Source: Clostridia bacterium
GTDB lineage: Bacteria > Bacillota > DSM-12270 > Thermacetogeniales > Thermacetogeniaceae
Length of the DNA stretch: 46,430 nucleotides
Direction: 5' to 3'
NCBI GenBank assembly: GCA_902812435.1
Contig: CADDZA010000006.1
Span: 1-46,430, forward strand
Both the position numbers and the translations under genes were made by a program. Positions 1-7,428 of the stretch are shown here, in pieces; position 1 is the first letter of the stretch, and every line of letters starts with the position of its first letter. The notes beneath the pieces were generated by a model. It was not told the DNA's origin, made no database searches, and worked only from the letters and a program-made list of their open reading frames with translations.

Positions 1-53
1 GCCCCGGTCTTGGGATCACCGCTATTTCGTTGTCAAGGTTCTTTTTTTAGGTG

Positions 54-86
54 CTGGGATAAGGATTGTTCTAGCACATATCCCAG
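54..86. repeat. inverted repeat downstream of the first gene
   Basis: The 8-bp arms CTGGGATA (54-61) and TATCCCAG (79-86) form a hairpin just past the 3' end of the leftward gene that ends at 110. A second possible pairing, GTGCT (51-55) with AGCAC (73-77), overlaps it. No clear T-run follows on the minus strand, so it is a weak terminator candidate at best. Confidence 0.3.
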
Positions 87-109
87 TTTGTTACATGGGC
101 ATTTTTGGT

Positions 110-499
110 TTACGAGAACCTACTTTTGATGATGCCGACCGCCTCTTCGACCCTGTCATCCGAAGTAACCAGGGCAAGGAGGAAAGCTCTCCCGCCGGAT
201 ACCCCGTAATCAATGTCTCCGTAGCCACTGGCTGACGGATCTGCGGCAAGGAGTACTCGTCCCGAATCTCCCAGGTTTTCTCCCGTACCATCCGAATAAA
301 TGGTAAGCCCGGTTAGAGATGAGGCGTTATTAATCGGATTATTAAAGTGAGCGTCAGATTCTACACCGTAGCGGGATACCCGGTCGATCTGAATGTTTTG
401 AAAACCTGCCTGTTTCAATTCCTCCGCAGCCTCCTGAGCCTTATTGGAAGTGGGGAAGTAGGAAAGGATGCTTCTTTCTCCCGGTTTTAATTGCGGCAT
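110..499 (-). CDS. small conserved protein, function unknown
   Basis: A 129-residue protein. The start is the ATG at 499 because a strong GGGAGGTG ribosome site lies 5-6 bases upstream of it; the in-frame ATG at 517 lies upstream of that site. The N-terminal third reads like an alpha/beta ferredoxin-like fold, with the stretch NKAQEAAEELKQAGF followed by a strand ending in RVSRYG. The middle is rich in Asn, Gly and Ser, and the C-terminus is another strand-helix unit (LLALVTSDDRVEEAVGIIK). This repeated layout recalls small stress proteins of the GSP17M/YflT type, but I cannot confirm the family. There is no signal peptide or membrane segment, so it should be cytoplasmic. It lies downstream of the DUF3243 gene on the same strand, with a hairpin between them. 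Confidence 0.7.
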   Translation of the reverse strand: MPQLKPGERSILSYFPTSNKAQEAAEELKQAGFQNIQIDRVSRYGVESDAHFNNPINNASSLTGLTIYSDGTGENLGDSGRVLLAADPSASGYGDIDYGVSGGRAFLLALVTSDDRVEEAVGIIKSRFS

Positions 500-561
500 T
501 GCAACACCTCCCGTCATTTAGATTAGCAGTCACGTTATTCAATGTGAAAGAAATTAACCGG

Positions 562-593
562 CACAAGGAAAGGCACCGGGATGAACCGGTGCC
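562..593 (-). terminator. candidate terminator after the DUF3243 gene
   Basis: The perfect 8-bp arms GGCACCGG (572-579) and CCGGTGCC (586-593) have a 6-base loop. On the minus strand they are followed by a T-rich stretch, TTTCCTTG. They sit about 45 bases past the stop of the gene at 638-892. The T-tract is short, so termination may be partial. Confidence 0.5.
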
Positions 594-637
594 CCGGTAC
601 TAGTCTCTCATGTTCCGGGAAAAATGTTGCATGAAAT

Positions 638-892
638 TTAATGAGCTTTTCTGGATTGGACAAGTTTCACCATCATATTCGCCAGGGCCTGCTTTTCCTC
701 TTGGTTGCCGGTTTCCCATAATGATTTGAGCAGTTTGTTCTCCGGCACATCAGGATTTATATTTTTCGCCAAATAGTCTCCAAGCATAACCGCAGAATTT
801 GTGATCTGCTCGCCGGACAGACCGGCCGCCTTTCCCTGAGCCAAAGCCGTTGATAAAGTGTCGAGCCACTGGTCAAATGATGTTATGTCCAT
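638..892 (-). CDS. DUF3243 family protein (YmfJ-like)
   Basis: An 84-residue all-helical cytoplasmic protein. The C-terminal signature ANMMVKLVQ and the central GDYLAKNINPD match the DUF3243 family as I remember it from Bacillus YmfJ (about 85 residues, ending ANMMVKLVE). The biochemical role of the family is unknown. The ATG start is well supported by CAGGAGG about 7 bases upstream. It is transcribed leftwards as the first gene of a two-gene stretch. No partner gene in the window suggests a function. Confidence 0.8.
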   Translation of the reverse strand: MDITSFDQWLDTLSTALAQGKAAGLSGEQITNSAVMLGDYLAKNINPDVPENKLLKSLWETGNQEEKQALANMMVKLVQSRKAH

Positions 893-1104
893 AATGGATA
901 CCTCCTGTTTTGGTTTTTACTTAGTTTTTGAAATGGCGGCTCCGGTTATGCAAAGAATTAGCCCTATACCACATCGACAGTCGAAGCCTCATAGACCCTG
1001 TTGTGGTGGCTCGGTTGGCCCGGCACGCTGAAAGCCAGGTTCGATTCTTAAAAAAAGGAATCACACCCTCCCTCGGCAAAGTATAAAGAGAGGAGGATTA
1101 ACAC

Positions 1105-1788
1105 ATGCTGCGGGTTGACAGGAAGTTGCTTTACAGGTCCGGGCGTTGCCCTGGGATTGTTGTGGCCGCACCGCACCACGGGATAATCGAAGGATCAGAC
1201 TGCTACACAAAAGAGGTGGCCGAAATGCTGGCCGACCGGCTGGGGGCGGCCCTCGTGGTGGCGGAAAACCTACGGCCGCTGGTAGATCTCAACAAACAGC
1301 CGGAACTCGCTGCCAGTCCGGCAATGCAACACCTCTGCAGCACTTACCAGGAATACGCCCTTGCCCCCGGGGTGAGGCTTTTCCTGGAAATCCACAGCCA
1401 CATCAACGGCTATTACGACCTGGAGCTGTCCTGCGGCTTTCCTTTCGATCATTTCTCCCCGTTCGACGGCGAATTCGAACAAAGACTGGCGTCCCTGCGC
1501 CGGCAACTCCGGAGAGAAATCATGCAGAACTGGTCGGGGGACCTTCCCCTTCCGGCACCAACCCTGGGTGTTTACCCCTTTGACCGGGACGTCTACATGA
1601 AGGCAACCAAAACCTACCTTTTTCAACGGATCCGGGAACTCCAACAGAGCGGGAGAAAAATCTTCGGCATTCACATCGAGATTTTTCGCGACTACAAGAT
1701 AGATGATCCCTCATCTCCCATCTATGCCTGCCAGGAAACCCTGGTAACCGCTCTTGAAATGAGCATCAAGGCTGCCTTTACCGGTTAG
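1105..1788 (+). CDS. N-formylglutamate amidohydrolase-like protein
   Basis: A 227-residue cytoplasmic protein. AGAGAGGAGG sits 9 bases before the ATG. Features recalling the N-formylglutamate amidohydrolase (FGase) superfamily are an N-terminal strand ending in APHHG (residues about 21-26), VDLNKQP (about 60-66, compare the FGase DLNRxP motif) and EIHSH (about 95-99, a likely metal-binding His/Glu pair). HIEIFRDY near residue 195 could supply the last acidic ligand. The superfamily contains zinc-dependent amidases acting on N-acylated or gamma-linked glutamate. The real substrate is unknown, and there is no histidine-degradation gene nearby. It stands alone between the DUF3243 gene and dinB. 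Confidence 0.6.
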   Translation: MLRVDRKLLYRSGRCPGIVVAAPHHGIIEGSDCYTKEVAEMLADRLGAALVVAENLRPLVDLNKQPELAASPAMQHLCSTYQEYALAPGVRLFLEIHSHINGYYDLELSCGFPFDHFSPFDGEFEQRLASLRRQLRREIMQNWSGDLPLPAPTLGVYPFDRDVYMKATKTYLFQRIRELQQSGRKIFGIHIEIFRDYKIDDPSSPIYACQETLVTALEMSIKAAFTG

Positions 1789-1920
1789 CTTGTTTTTTGC
1801 CGGCGAATTTCATTAACTCCTCCCCTTTCCTTTTTGCTTTCTCCTCCTTCACCCCACACCGAGGTACCCCGGACGAAATAACAGGCAAGAAACATGCCAC
1901 ATATTGACATTCCGCCCGGC

Positions 1921-1950
1921 TTTACAGGAACATATGTTCCATACTATAAT
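1921..1950 (+). promoter_or_regulatory. dinB promoter (sigma-A type)
   Basis: A -35 box TTTACA (1921-1926) and a perfect -10 box TATAAT (1945-1950) are separated by 18 bases. Transcription would start near 1957, giving a leader of about 26 bases before the dinB ATG. The main LexA box lies inside the spacer, so repressor binding would block RNA polymerase directly. Confidence 0.75.
1927..1940. promoter_or_regulatory. LexA (SOS) box 1
   Basis: GGAACATATGTTCC is a perfect 14-base palindrome. Its 12-base core GAACATATGTTC matches the Firmicutes LexA/DinR consensus (CGAACRNRYGTTYG). It lies between the -35 and -10 boxes of the dinB promoter, the expected place for SOS repression. Confidence 0.85.
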
Positions 1951-1960
1951 AGGAATACCA

Positions 1961-1972
1961 GTACATATGTTC
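1961..1972. promoter_or_regulatory. LexA (SOS) box 2, imperfect
   Basis: GTACATATGTTC differs from the SOS core by one base in the left half-site (GTAC for GAAC). It covers the likely transcription start and lies 34 bases, about three helical turns, from box 1. The spacing would put two LexA dimers on the same DNA face. Confidence 0.6.
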
Positions 1973-1982
1973 GGTGATTTTA

Positions 1983-3170
1983 ATGGAAGGAACCATTATC
2001 CTTGCAGACATGAACTCTTTCTTCGCCAGCGTCCACCAGGCCGTTGACCCCGCTCTCAGGGGAAAGCCCGTGATCGTGGCCGGAGACCCGGAAAAGAGAC
2101 ACGGCATCGTTCTGGCCGCAAGCTACGAGGCCAAACACAGGGGCATTAAAACGGGAATGGCGGTTTGGGAGGCGCGCCGGGTTTGCCCGAACGGGATCTT
2201 TATCAAGCCCCAATATCACCTCTACGTCGACTTCTCAACCCGGATCCTCGAGATCATGCACGACTTCACCCCCCTGGTGGAACCTTTCTCCATCGACGAG
2301 GCCTTTCTTGACATTTCCGGTTCCCTGAAGCTTTTCGGACCCCCCTTGGAAATCGCCCGGGAGCTGAAAAGAAGAATCCGGGAAGAAGTGGGGGTAACCT
2401 GCAGCGTCGGGATCGGGCCCAACAAACTGCTGGCCAAAATGGCCGCCGGTTTGCAGAAGCCCGACGGGCTCGTGGTGCTCCGCAAGGAAGACATTCCTCT
2501 CGTCATGTGGCCGCTCCCCGTCAGGGAACTCTTCGGGGTAGGCACCGCGTACGAAAAACACCTGAAAAAGCTCAACATCCATACCATCGGGGATCTGGCG
2601 AAATACCCGGCGGGTATTCTCCAGCGCAAGTTCGGGGTCTACGGAGCAGTGCTGTGGCACTTTGCCAACGGGATGGACTCCAGCCGGGTCAACCCGGACT
2701 GTTTGAGCAGATTTAAAAGCATGGGGCAGCAGATCACCCTCCCCCGCGATTACAGGGGGAGCGAGATCAAAACTGTCATACTGGAACTCTCGGACCTGGT
2801 CGCCTACCGGCTCAGAACCGGGGGGTACAAGGGGAAAACCGTTGTTCTAACCCTGAGAGACACCAGGCTTAACTGGCTCTCCCGGAGGTACACACTGCCC
2901 GAATACACCGACCTCGCCTCCGACATTTCCCGGGCCGCCCTGCACCTCCTGGACAGACACTGGTTCCCCGGCTGTCCGGTGCGGCTCGTAGGGGTAACCC
3001 TTGCCAACCTGATACCAAACAGGATGGAACAGATGAACCTCTTCGGAGAAAAGGAAAAGTTCAAAAGGATAGAAAGGGCGTGCGATTACATAAGGGACAG
3101 GTACGGAAAGAGAGCGATTCTCCGGGCGGTTTCCCTGAGCAATGGGGGGCTCGAATTCATCAGGGGTTAG
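1983..3170 (+). CDS. dinB: DNA polymerase IV (Y-family translesion polymerase)
   Basis: A 395-residue error-prone polymerase that copies past damaged bases. The N-terminus has the catalytic Asp at residue 9 and aromatic steric-gate residues F13/F14. FSIDEAFLD provides D105 and E106, the positions of the catalytic pair in Dpo4. The thumb and little-finger domains follow. QMNLFG near residue 346 is a classic beta-clamp binding motif, so the enzyme should work at replication forks. I chose the ATG at 1983 because family members begin with Met just before this strand and GGTGA lies 5 bases upstream. The GTG at 1974 is in frame but overlaps LexA box 2. The promoter with two LexA boxes indicates SOS induction. 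It is a single-gene unit. Confidence 0.95.
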   Translation: MEGTIILADMNSFFASVHQAVDPALRGKPVIVAGDPEKRHGIVLAASYEAKHRGIKTGMAVWEARRVCPNGIFIKPQYHLYVDFSTRILEIMHDFTPLVEPFSIDEAFLDISGSLKLFGPPLEIARELKRRIREEVGVTCSVGIGPNKLLAKMAAGLQKPDGLVVLRKEDIPLVMWPLPVRELFGVGTAYEKHLKKLNIHTIGDLAKYPAGILQRKFGVYGAVLWHFANGMDSSRVNPDCLSRFKSMGQQITLPRDYRGSEIKTVILELSDLVAYRLRTGGYKGKTVVLTLRDTRLNWLSRRYTLPEYTDLASDISRAALHLLDRHWFPGCPVRLVGVTLANLIPNRMEQMNLFGEKEKFKRIERACDYIRDRYGKRAILRAVSLSNGGLEFIRG

Positions 3171-3302
3171 CCCCATATAATTTCATCTATGGGATTAACT
3201 GCCTGCCAAGGGAAAACTGGGCGGGCATGGGGTCGTACCTCTGCAGGCGGTTTCCCCATTCCACAGGCTTGAAGGAGACGGGCAGTTGCAGTGCCCCGGG
3301 TC

Positions 3303-4454
3303 CTAACCTCGCTGCACAACTTTCATGCCGTCCTGGAGCATCCGTACAGCGGATACCGCCACCCGTTCCCCCTTCTTCAGCCCGCTCACCACTACAACAC
3401 GCGTTTCGTTCTTCGGCCCCAGGGTTACAAGCCGCTTTTTCACCGTACCGTCAGGTTTCACAACAAAAACGTAGCTGTGGCCGTTACCGGTTTTAACTGC
3501 GGACAGCGGAACTACGATACCTCTTACACCGCCGGTTCTCAAGACTGCCCTGGCAGTCATCCCGGCCTTAAGCTCTCCCGGGTTTTTTATTTTGATTTCT
3601 ATTGGAAAATACTGGCCAGTTGTCGCCGCTACCGGGCCAAGCCGGGTTATCTCCCCCTCGAAAATCTTTCCCGGTAATACATCCACGGCGACCTTCACCT
3701 TCTGCCCAACCACCAGGAAGGGTACAAGAGCCTCAGATACGGTACCCTGCAGTTTCAGGTTCGACGTATCCGCCAGGGTCAAAAGCGCAACCCCCGGAGC
3801 CGCAATCTCGCCAGGATTGATGTTCCGGTTTGTCACCACACCGGTGATCGGGCTGGTGATCTCGCTGTTGCCGATCTGCACTTGAACCGTATTGACTGCA
3901 GCCTGGGCCTGCTCCAGGGCGGAACCGGTCGCTATGGCATACTGTTTCTGGGCGGATTCATACTGCTTCCTGGCCAGATCCAGCTTGTTTTGAACCTCAT
4001 CGAACTGGCTCCGGGAGACAGCTCCGGCATCTGCCAGCATTTTGATCCGGTCATAGGTTTTCTGAGCAAGGTCCAGATTGATCTTTGCCGACTCCACGGC
4101 TATCCTTGCCTGTTCCGCCTGGTCACGGACAACCCGTACGGCCGCCTCCGCCTGCCTGAGCTGGGCGTTCAGCTCCCGGGTGTCTATCTGTACGAGAAGC
4201 TTCCCCGCCTGCACAGTATCGCCCACATCGGCCAGGACTGTTTTTACCTGTCCGGTCAGCTTGCTGAAGATGTTGACGGTCCGGACGGGAACCAGGGTGC
4301 CGGCGAACTCCTGGGTAGAACTTACATCTCCTTCGGTTGCCGTTTTCACCATGACCGAAACCCTGTCATTCGTCCTGCTCCCGCATCCCGCAAACACAAG
4401 GATTAATACGGCCGCCAGCAAACCGGCCGCCAGCTGCTTCCTCCAGTTTTCCAT
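3303..4454 (-). CDS. RND-type efflux adaptor lipoprotein (MFP/HlyD family)
   Basis: A 383-residue adaptor of the AcrA/MdtA class. The N-terminus is a lipoprotein signal peptide with lipobox FAGC (Cys near residue 24), so it should be anchored on the outer face of the membrane. Next come a first lipoyl half (TGQVKTVLADVGDTVQAG), a long alpha-helical coiled-coil hairpin (about 100-195, Gln/Ala/Arg-rich heptads), the second lipoyl half (SEITSPITGVVTNRNINPG), a beta-barrel and a C-terminal membrane-proximal domain. RBS GAGGGG precedes the ATG. It is the last gene of the marR-emrB-emrA-like operon, 44 bases after the EmrA-like gene. This adaptor type usually serves RND or MacB pumps and a TolC channel, and no such gene is present here. 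Confidence 0.88.
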   Translation of the reverse strand: MENWRKQLAAGLLAAVLILVFAGCGSRTNDRVSVMVKTATEGDVSSTQEFAGTLVPVRTVNIFSKLTGQVKTVLADVGDTVQAGKLLVQIDTRELNAQLRQAEAAVRVVRDQAEQARIAVESAKINLDLAQKTYDRIKMLADAGAVSRSQFDEVQNKLDLARKQYESAQKQYAIATGSALEQAQAAVNTVQVQIGNSEITSPITGVVTNRNINPGEIAAPGVALLTLADTSNLKLQGTVSEALVPFLVVGQKVKVAVDVLPGKIFEGEITRLGPVAATTGQYFPIEIKIKNPGELKAGMTARAVLRTGGVRGIVVPLSAVKTGNGHSYVFVVKPDGTVKKRLVTLGPKNETRVVVVSGLKKGERVAVSAVRMLQDGMKVVQRG

Positions 4455-4498
4455 GGTCTTACTCCCCTCTCAGACCTTCATTTTTTGCCTTCCTAACT

Positions 4499-5194
4499 CT
4501 ATTTAACATGGATGCGCACCTTAACACTCATCCCCACCATTAAATGGGCGTTTCCGGTATCCTCTAACTGGATTTTAATGGGAATGACCTGTGTCACCTT
4601 GGTAAAATTACCGTTGGAATTCTGCGCCGGCAGCAGTGAAAAGGTCGAGGTCGTCGCCCGGCCGATATTCACCACCCGGCCTGTGAATATCCGCCCGGGA
4701 TAGGCGTCGATATTCACATCCACAAGCTGTCCCGTTTTCACCCTTTCGATCACCGTTTCCTTGATGTTGGCGCTGACATAAAGGTTGTCAGAATCGACAA
4801 TAACTGCCAGCTGCGTCCCCGGAGTCGCCATCTCCCCGGCTACAGCCCTAGACTGAATCACCTGGCCCCCGATCGGCGCTTTGATCTCGGCCTTCCCGGT
4901 CATGACCCCGGCCACGGCTCCCATTGTCTGAGGATTGACGGCACCGGAGGTCATGACCGAACCCAGATCCTGCCGCCCCAGCACCTGACCTGCCTTAACC
5001 ATATCCCCTTCCTCGATATTCCATTCCAGGAGCTTGCCGGAAATCTCCGGAGTAACGGTAACGGTGTCCGCCGCCACCCGGGCATCCTCCGTAATGACAT
5101 AATTTGTGCCCATATAATGATAGTAAAAGGCAATGCCACCCGCTCCCGCCAAGGCAATTATCAAAACCAGTGCAATAATCATACGTCTAGACAC
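4499..5194 (-). CDS. short EmrA-like (HlyD family) efflux adaptor
   Basis: A membrane-anchored adaptor of about 231 residues for the neighbouring EmrB-type pump. One N-terminal transmembrane helix (about 4-27, IIALVLIIALAGAGGIAFYY) is followed by the EDARVAADTVTVTPEISG strand typical of EmrA, lipoyl-like halves around WNIEEGDMVKAGQVL and AEIKAPIGGQVI, and a beta-barrel. The long coiled-coil hairpin of enterobacterial EmrA (about 390 residues) is replaced by about 25 residues, as in other Gram-positive members. I favour the GTG at 5194 because GAGGAG lies 8 bases upstream; the in-frame GTG at 5203 overlaps that site. It is 48 bases from emrB and surely co-transcribed with it. Confidence 0.88.
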   Translation of the reverse strand: MSRRMIIALVLIIALAGAGGIAFYYHYMGTNYVITEDARVAADTVTVTPEISGKLLEWNIEEGDMVKAGQVLGRQDLGSVMTSGAVNPQTMGAVAGVMTGKAEIKAPIGGQVIQSRAVAGEMATPGTQLAVIVDSDNLYVSANIKETVIERVKTGQLVDVNIDAYPGRIFTGRVVNIGRATTSTFSLLPAQNSNGNFTKVTQVIPIKIQLEDTGNAHLMVGMSVKVRIHVK

Positions 5195-5242
5195 TCCACT
5201 CACTCCTCATCGACCTTGTTATCCGGTACTAAGTAAATAGCT

Positions 5243-6829
5243 TTACTCACCGCCGAACCCCGGTTGTCTCCCCCTCCCTCGCTGGAGAAAAACTGCCGGA
5301 ATGACTCCTGCCAGGGTAATCAGTGACGCAATCACAAAAATATCATCGATCCCCTTTACATACGCCACCCGGGAAACAACCCCCTGGAGGTAAGCGGTTC
5401 CCAGGCTTTTTACCTGGGCTGTGACCGGACCAGCGCCCAGGTAAGCTCCCAGGCGCTGGAAGAAATCGCTCACAGCAGGATTGCTTGCAGTGATGTTGCC
5501 TGCCAGGTCCGCGGCGTGGGCGGCCACCCTGTGATTCAATATCGAAGTCAGGACGGCTATGCCAAACGAAGCGGAAACGCGGTTAATAATGTTTGTGATG
5601 GCCGAGGCCCGCCCCACCAGTCCGGGGGGAACTACCGCCATCGCCGCGGTCTGCGCCGGCATGTTTGCAAAGGACATACCAAGCCCCCGCAACACCAGCC
5701 AGGTGACGATCAGCTTCGTGGGTGTGATGACATCGATATTATGCAGGAGATAGGTGGTATACGAAAGGGAAAGCAATCCCGCTACCGCAAGCACCTTGGG
5801 GCCGAACCGGTCGTAGAGCTGCCCGGCAACCGGCATCATCATCCCGGAGGCTATGGCGCCGGGCATCATCAGAAGGCCGGTTTCCATGGCACCCAGCCCT
5901 CTAATGGTTTGTAAAAAAAGCGGAATGTAGAAAATGCCCGCGAAGAGCCCGATGGTTGTGATAACAACCATGATGTTTGCCAGGGTGAAGGTCGTATAGC
6001 GAAAAACCCGCAATTCAAGGAGGGGATTCTCCTGGGTGAGCTCCAGGTAAATAAAGAGACCCAGTGAAACGGCGCTTATGTAAAAGAGGAAAACAACCCC
6101 TTCCGACGTCCAGCCCCAATCCCCTCCCTTGCTGAGGGCGAGCAAAAGGCTGAAAAGACCCACCGCGGAAGTAAGAACCCCGCCGATATCAAGCTTCCCA
6201 GGATCAACCGGCGGAAACTCAGGCAGAAAGAACCAGGAGAGCAGAATGCCGGTAATCCCGATGGGCAAATTGATGGTAAAAATCCAGCGCCAGTCGACGT
6301 ATTCCACCAGGTAACCCCCAAGGGTGGGGCCAACCGCCGGGGCAACCAGGAGAGCAATGCCGAAGATCCCCATCCCGCCGCCGAGCCTTTCTCGCGGCAC
6401 CATCCGGATCACCATCGACATGGTGGTGGGCATAATCATGCCGCCCCCAAAAGCCTGCACCACCCTGGCGGCAATCAGGGAATCCACATTCCAGCTCAAA
6501 GTGCACAAGAGGGAGCCAAAAACAAAGACGGCCATAGACAGTATGTACAGGCGCTTGAAACCAAGCCTGTCCCCCAGCCAGCCGCTGAGCGGCACCACTA
6601 CACCGAGCGCCAGCATGTAAATCGTAACAACCCACTCGACGGTGCTGGTATTGGTATTGAAAACATTCATGATCGTCGGGATCGCAACATTTACGATGCT
6701 GGAATCGAGGATCGACATGAATGCTCCGATCAAGGCGATCAGAACAGGAATAATCCAGTGAGTTGCCGGATCGCCTTTAGCGGTGGAATTGCCCTGGCCC
6801 GTTTTTATCTCTTGTTTTTCCGTAGCCAT
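5243..6829 (-). CDS. emrB: DHA2-family multidrug MFS exporter (EmrB/QacA type)
   Basis: A proton-driven drug exporter of 528 residues with about 14 predicted membrane helices. Family signatures include DSSIVNVAIPTI in helix 1 (motif D1), SGWLGDRLGFKRLY (motif A, loop 2-3), RVVQAFGGGMIMP (motif B, with its membrane Arg) and the GPTLGGYL motif C of antiporters in helix 5. The start is set at ATG 6829, just inside a GTG at 6832, with AAAAGGG upstream. The first 53 bases overlap the end of the marR gene, which suggests translational coupling. The substrate cannot be read from sequence; the operon context points to a hydrophobic drug or toxic metabolite sensed by MarR. Confidence 0.93.
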   Translation of the reverse strand: MATEKQEIKTGQGNSTAKGDPATHWIIPVLIALIGAFMSILDSSIVNVAIPTIMNVFNTNTSTVEWVVTIYMLALGVVVPLSGWLGDRLGFKRLYILSMAVFVFGSLLCTLSWNVDSLIAARVVQAFGGGMIMPTTMSMVIRMVPRERLGGGMGIFGIALLVAPAVGPTLGGYLVEYVDWRWIFTINLPIGITGILLSWFFLPEFPPVDPGKLDIGGVLTSAVGLFSLLLALSKGGDWGWTSEGVVFLFYISAVSLGLFIYLELTQENPLLELRVFRYTTFTLANIMVVITTIGLFAGIFYIPLFLQTIRGLGAMETGLLMMPGAIASGMMMPVAGQLYDRFGPKVLAVAGLLSLSYTTYLLHNIDVITPTKLIVTWLVLRGLGMSFANMPAQTAAMAVVPPGLVGRASAITNIINRVSASFGIAVLTSILNHRVAAHAADLAGNITASNPAVSDFFQRLGAYLGAGPVTAQVKSLGTAYLQGVVSRVAYVKGIDDIFVIASLITLAGVIPAVFLQRGRGRQPGFGGE

Positions 6830-7259
6830 CACCCTTTTCCTGTTCCAGGTACTTTAGCAATAACTCCAGGTCCTCGAGAATGCGCCGGTAATCAGGTGCC
6901 GGCATGGCACCAAAAATTTTTACAAGTTCCTGATCAAGCGAAGCCTTAACTTGATGGATAAAATCTTTTAAGAGCGGCGTGCCTTTCAGCAGGATGCCGC
7001 GGCGGTCGTCCGGGTCGGGGAACCGCTCCAGCAATCCCCTTTCCACCAGGCGGTCCAGAATCCCGGTAAGGGTGCTGGGAGAAATACAGATTTCCTGCGC
7101 CAGGTCGGTTACCCGGTAAGAACCCCTTTTATTCGTTTTCCAGAGCACCATCATCTCCGCACCGGACAAACCCTGCAGCTGGCCCACCAGCCTCCTGAAC
7201 AGCCTCCGGTGTATCCGGTAAAAGAGCTCCAACAAGCGAAAATTTTGCAACACTCCCAC
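6777..7259 (-). CDS. MarR-family transcriptional regulator
   Basis: A 160-residue winged-helix repressor, presumably of its own efflux operon. The core YRVTDLAQEICISPSTLTGILDRLVERGLLERFPDPDDRRGILLKGT shows the recognition helix (PSTLTGILDRLVERG) and the beta-wing with the DRR motif typical of MarR proteins. Terminal helices form the dimer interface. The start is a GTG at 7259; a second GTG two codons in has GGTGGGA before it and is an alternative. It heads the operon marR-emrB-emrA-like-adaptor. The basic C-terminal tail (GDGYGKTRDKNGPGQFHR) is coded by DNA that overlaps emrB and may have no function. A candidate operator lies directly upstream. Confidence 0.92.
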   Translation of the reverse strand: MGVLQNFRLLELFYRIHRRLFRRLVGQLQGLSGAEMMVLWKTNKRGSYRVTDLAQEICISPSTLTGILDRLVERGLLERFPDPDDRRGILLKGTPLLKDFIHQVKASLDQELVKIFGAMPAPDYRRILEDLELLLKYLEQEKGDGYGKTRDKNGPGQFHR

Positions 7260-7260
7260 C

Positions 7261-7293
7261 TGTTTCGGATCAGAATATTACGATTACGAAACA
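7261..7293. promoter_or_regulatory. candidate MarR operator upstream of the efflux operon
   Basis: The 7-bp inverted arms TGTTTCG (7261-7267) and CGAAACA (7287-7293) flank 19 bases that include the direct repeat ATTACGATTACG. The site ends two bases before the marR start codon. MarR dimers bind such imperfect palindromes next to their own genes. A weak minus-strand -10 (TATTCT) lies inside it. Confidence 0.5.
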
Positions 7294-7428
7294 ATAATAA
7301 ATATAACCACCGAGCAGGGGTCTGTCAAGGGGAAAAAGCGCTGGCTGGACGCAAAAAAAGACACGCGGAGAGAAGGGTTGCAAAAATAAACGCCGCGCGC
7401 CGGACTATGCACGTCTCGCTTATCGCTT

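Noticed and set aside
1005-1060. tRNA-like fragment (GGTTCGATTC and flanks)
   Set aside because: A T-loop-like string is present, but no acceptor stem, D-arm or anticodon stem can be built.
5516-5914. Long plus-strand open frame opposite emrB
   Set aside because: It is an antisense shadow of the exporter, with no ribosome site or family resemblance.
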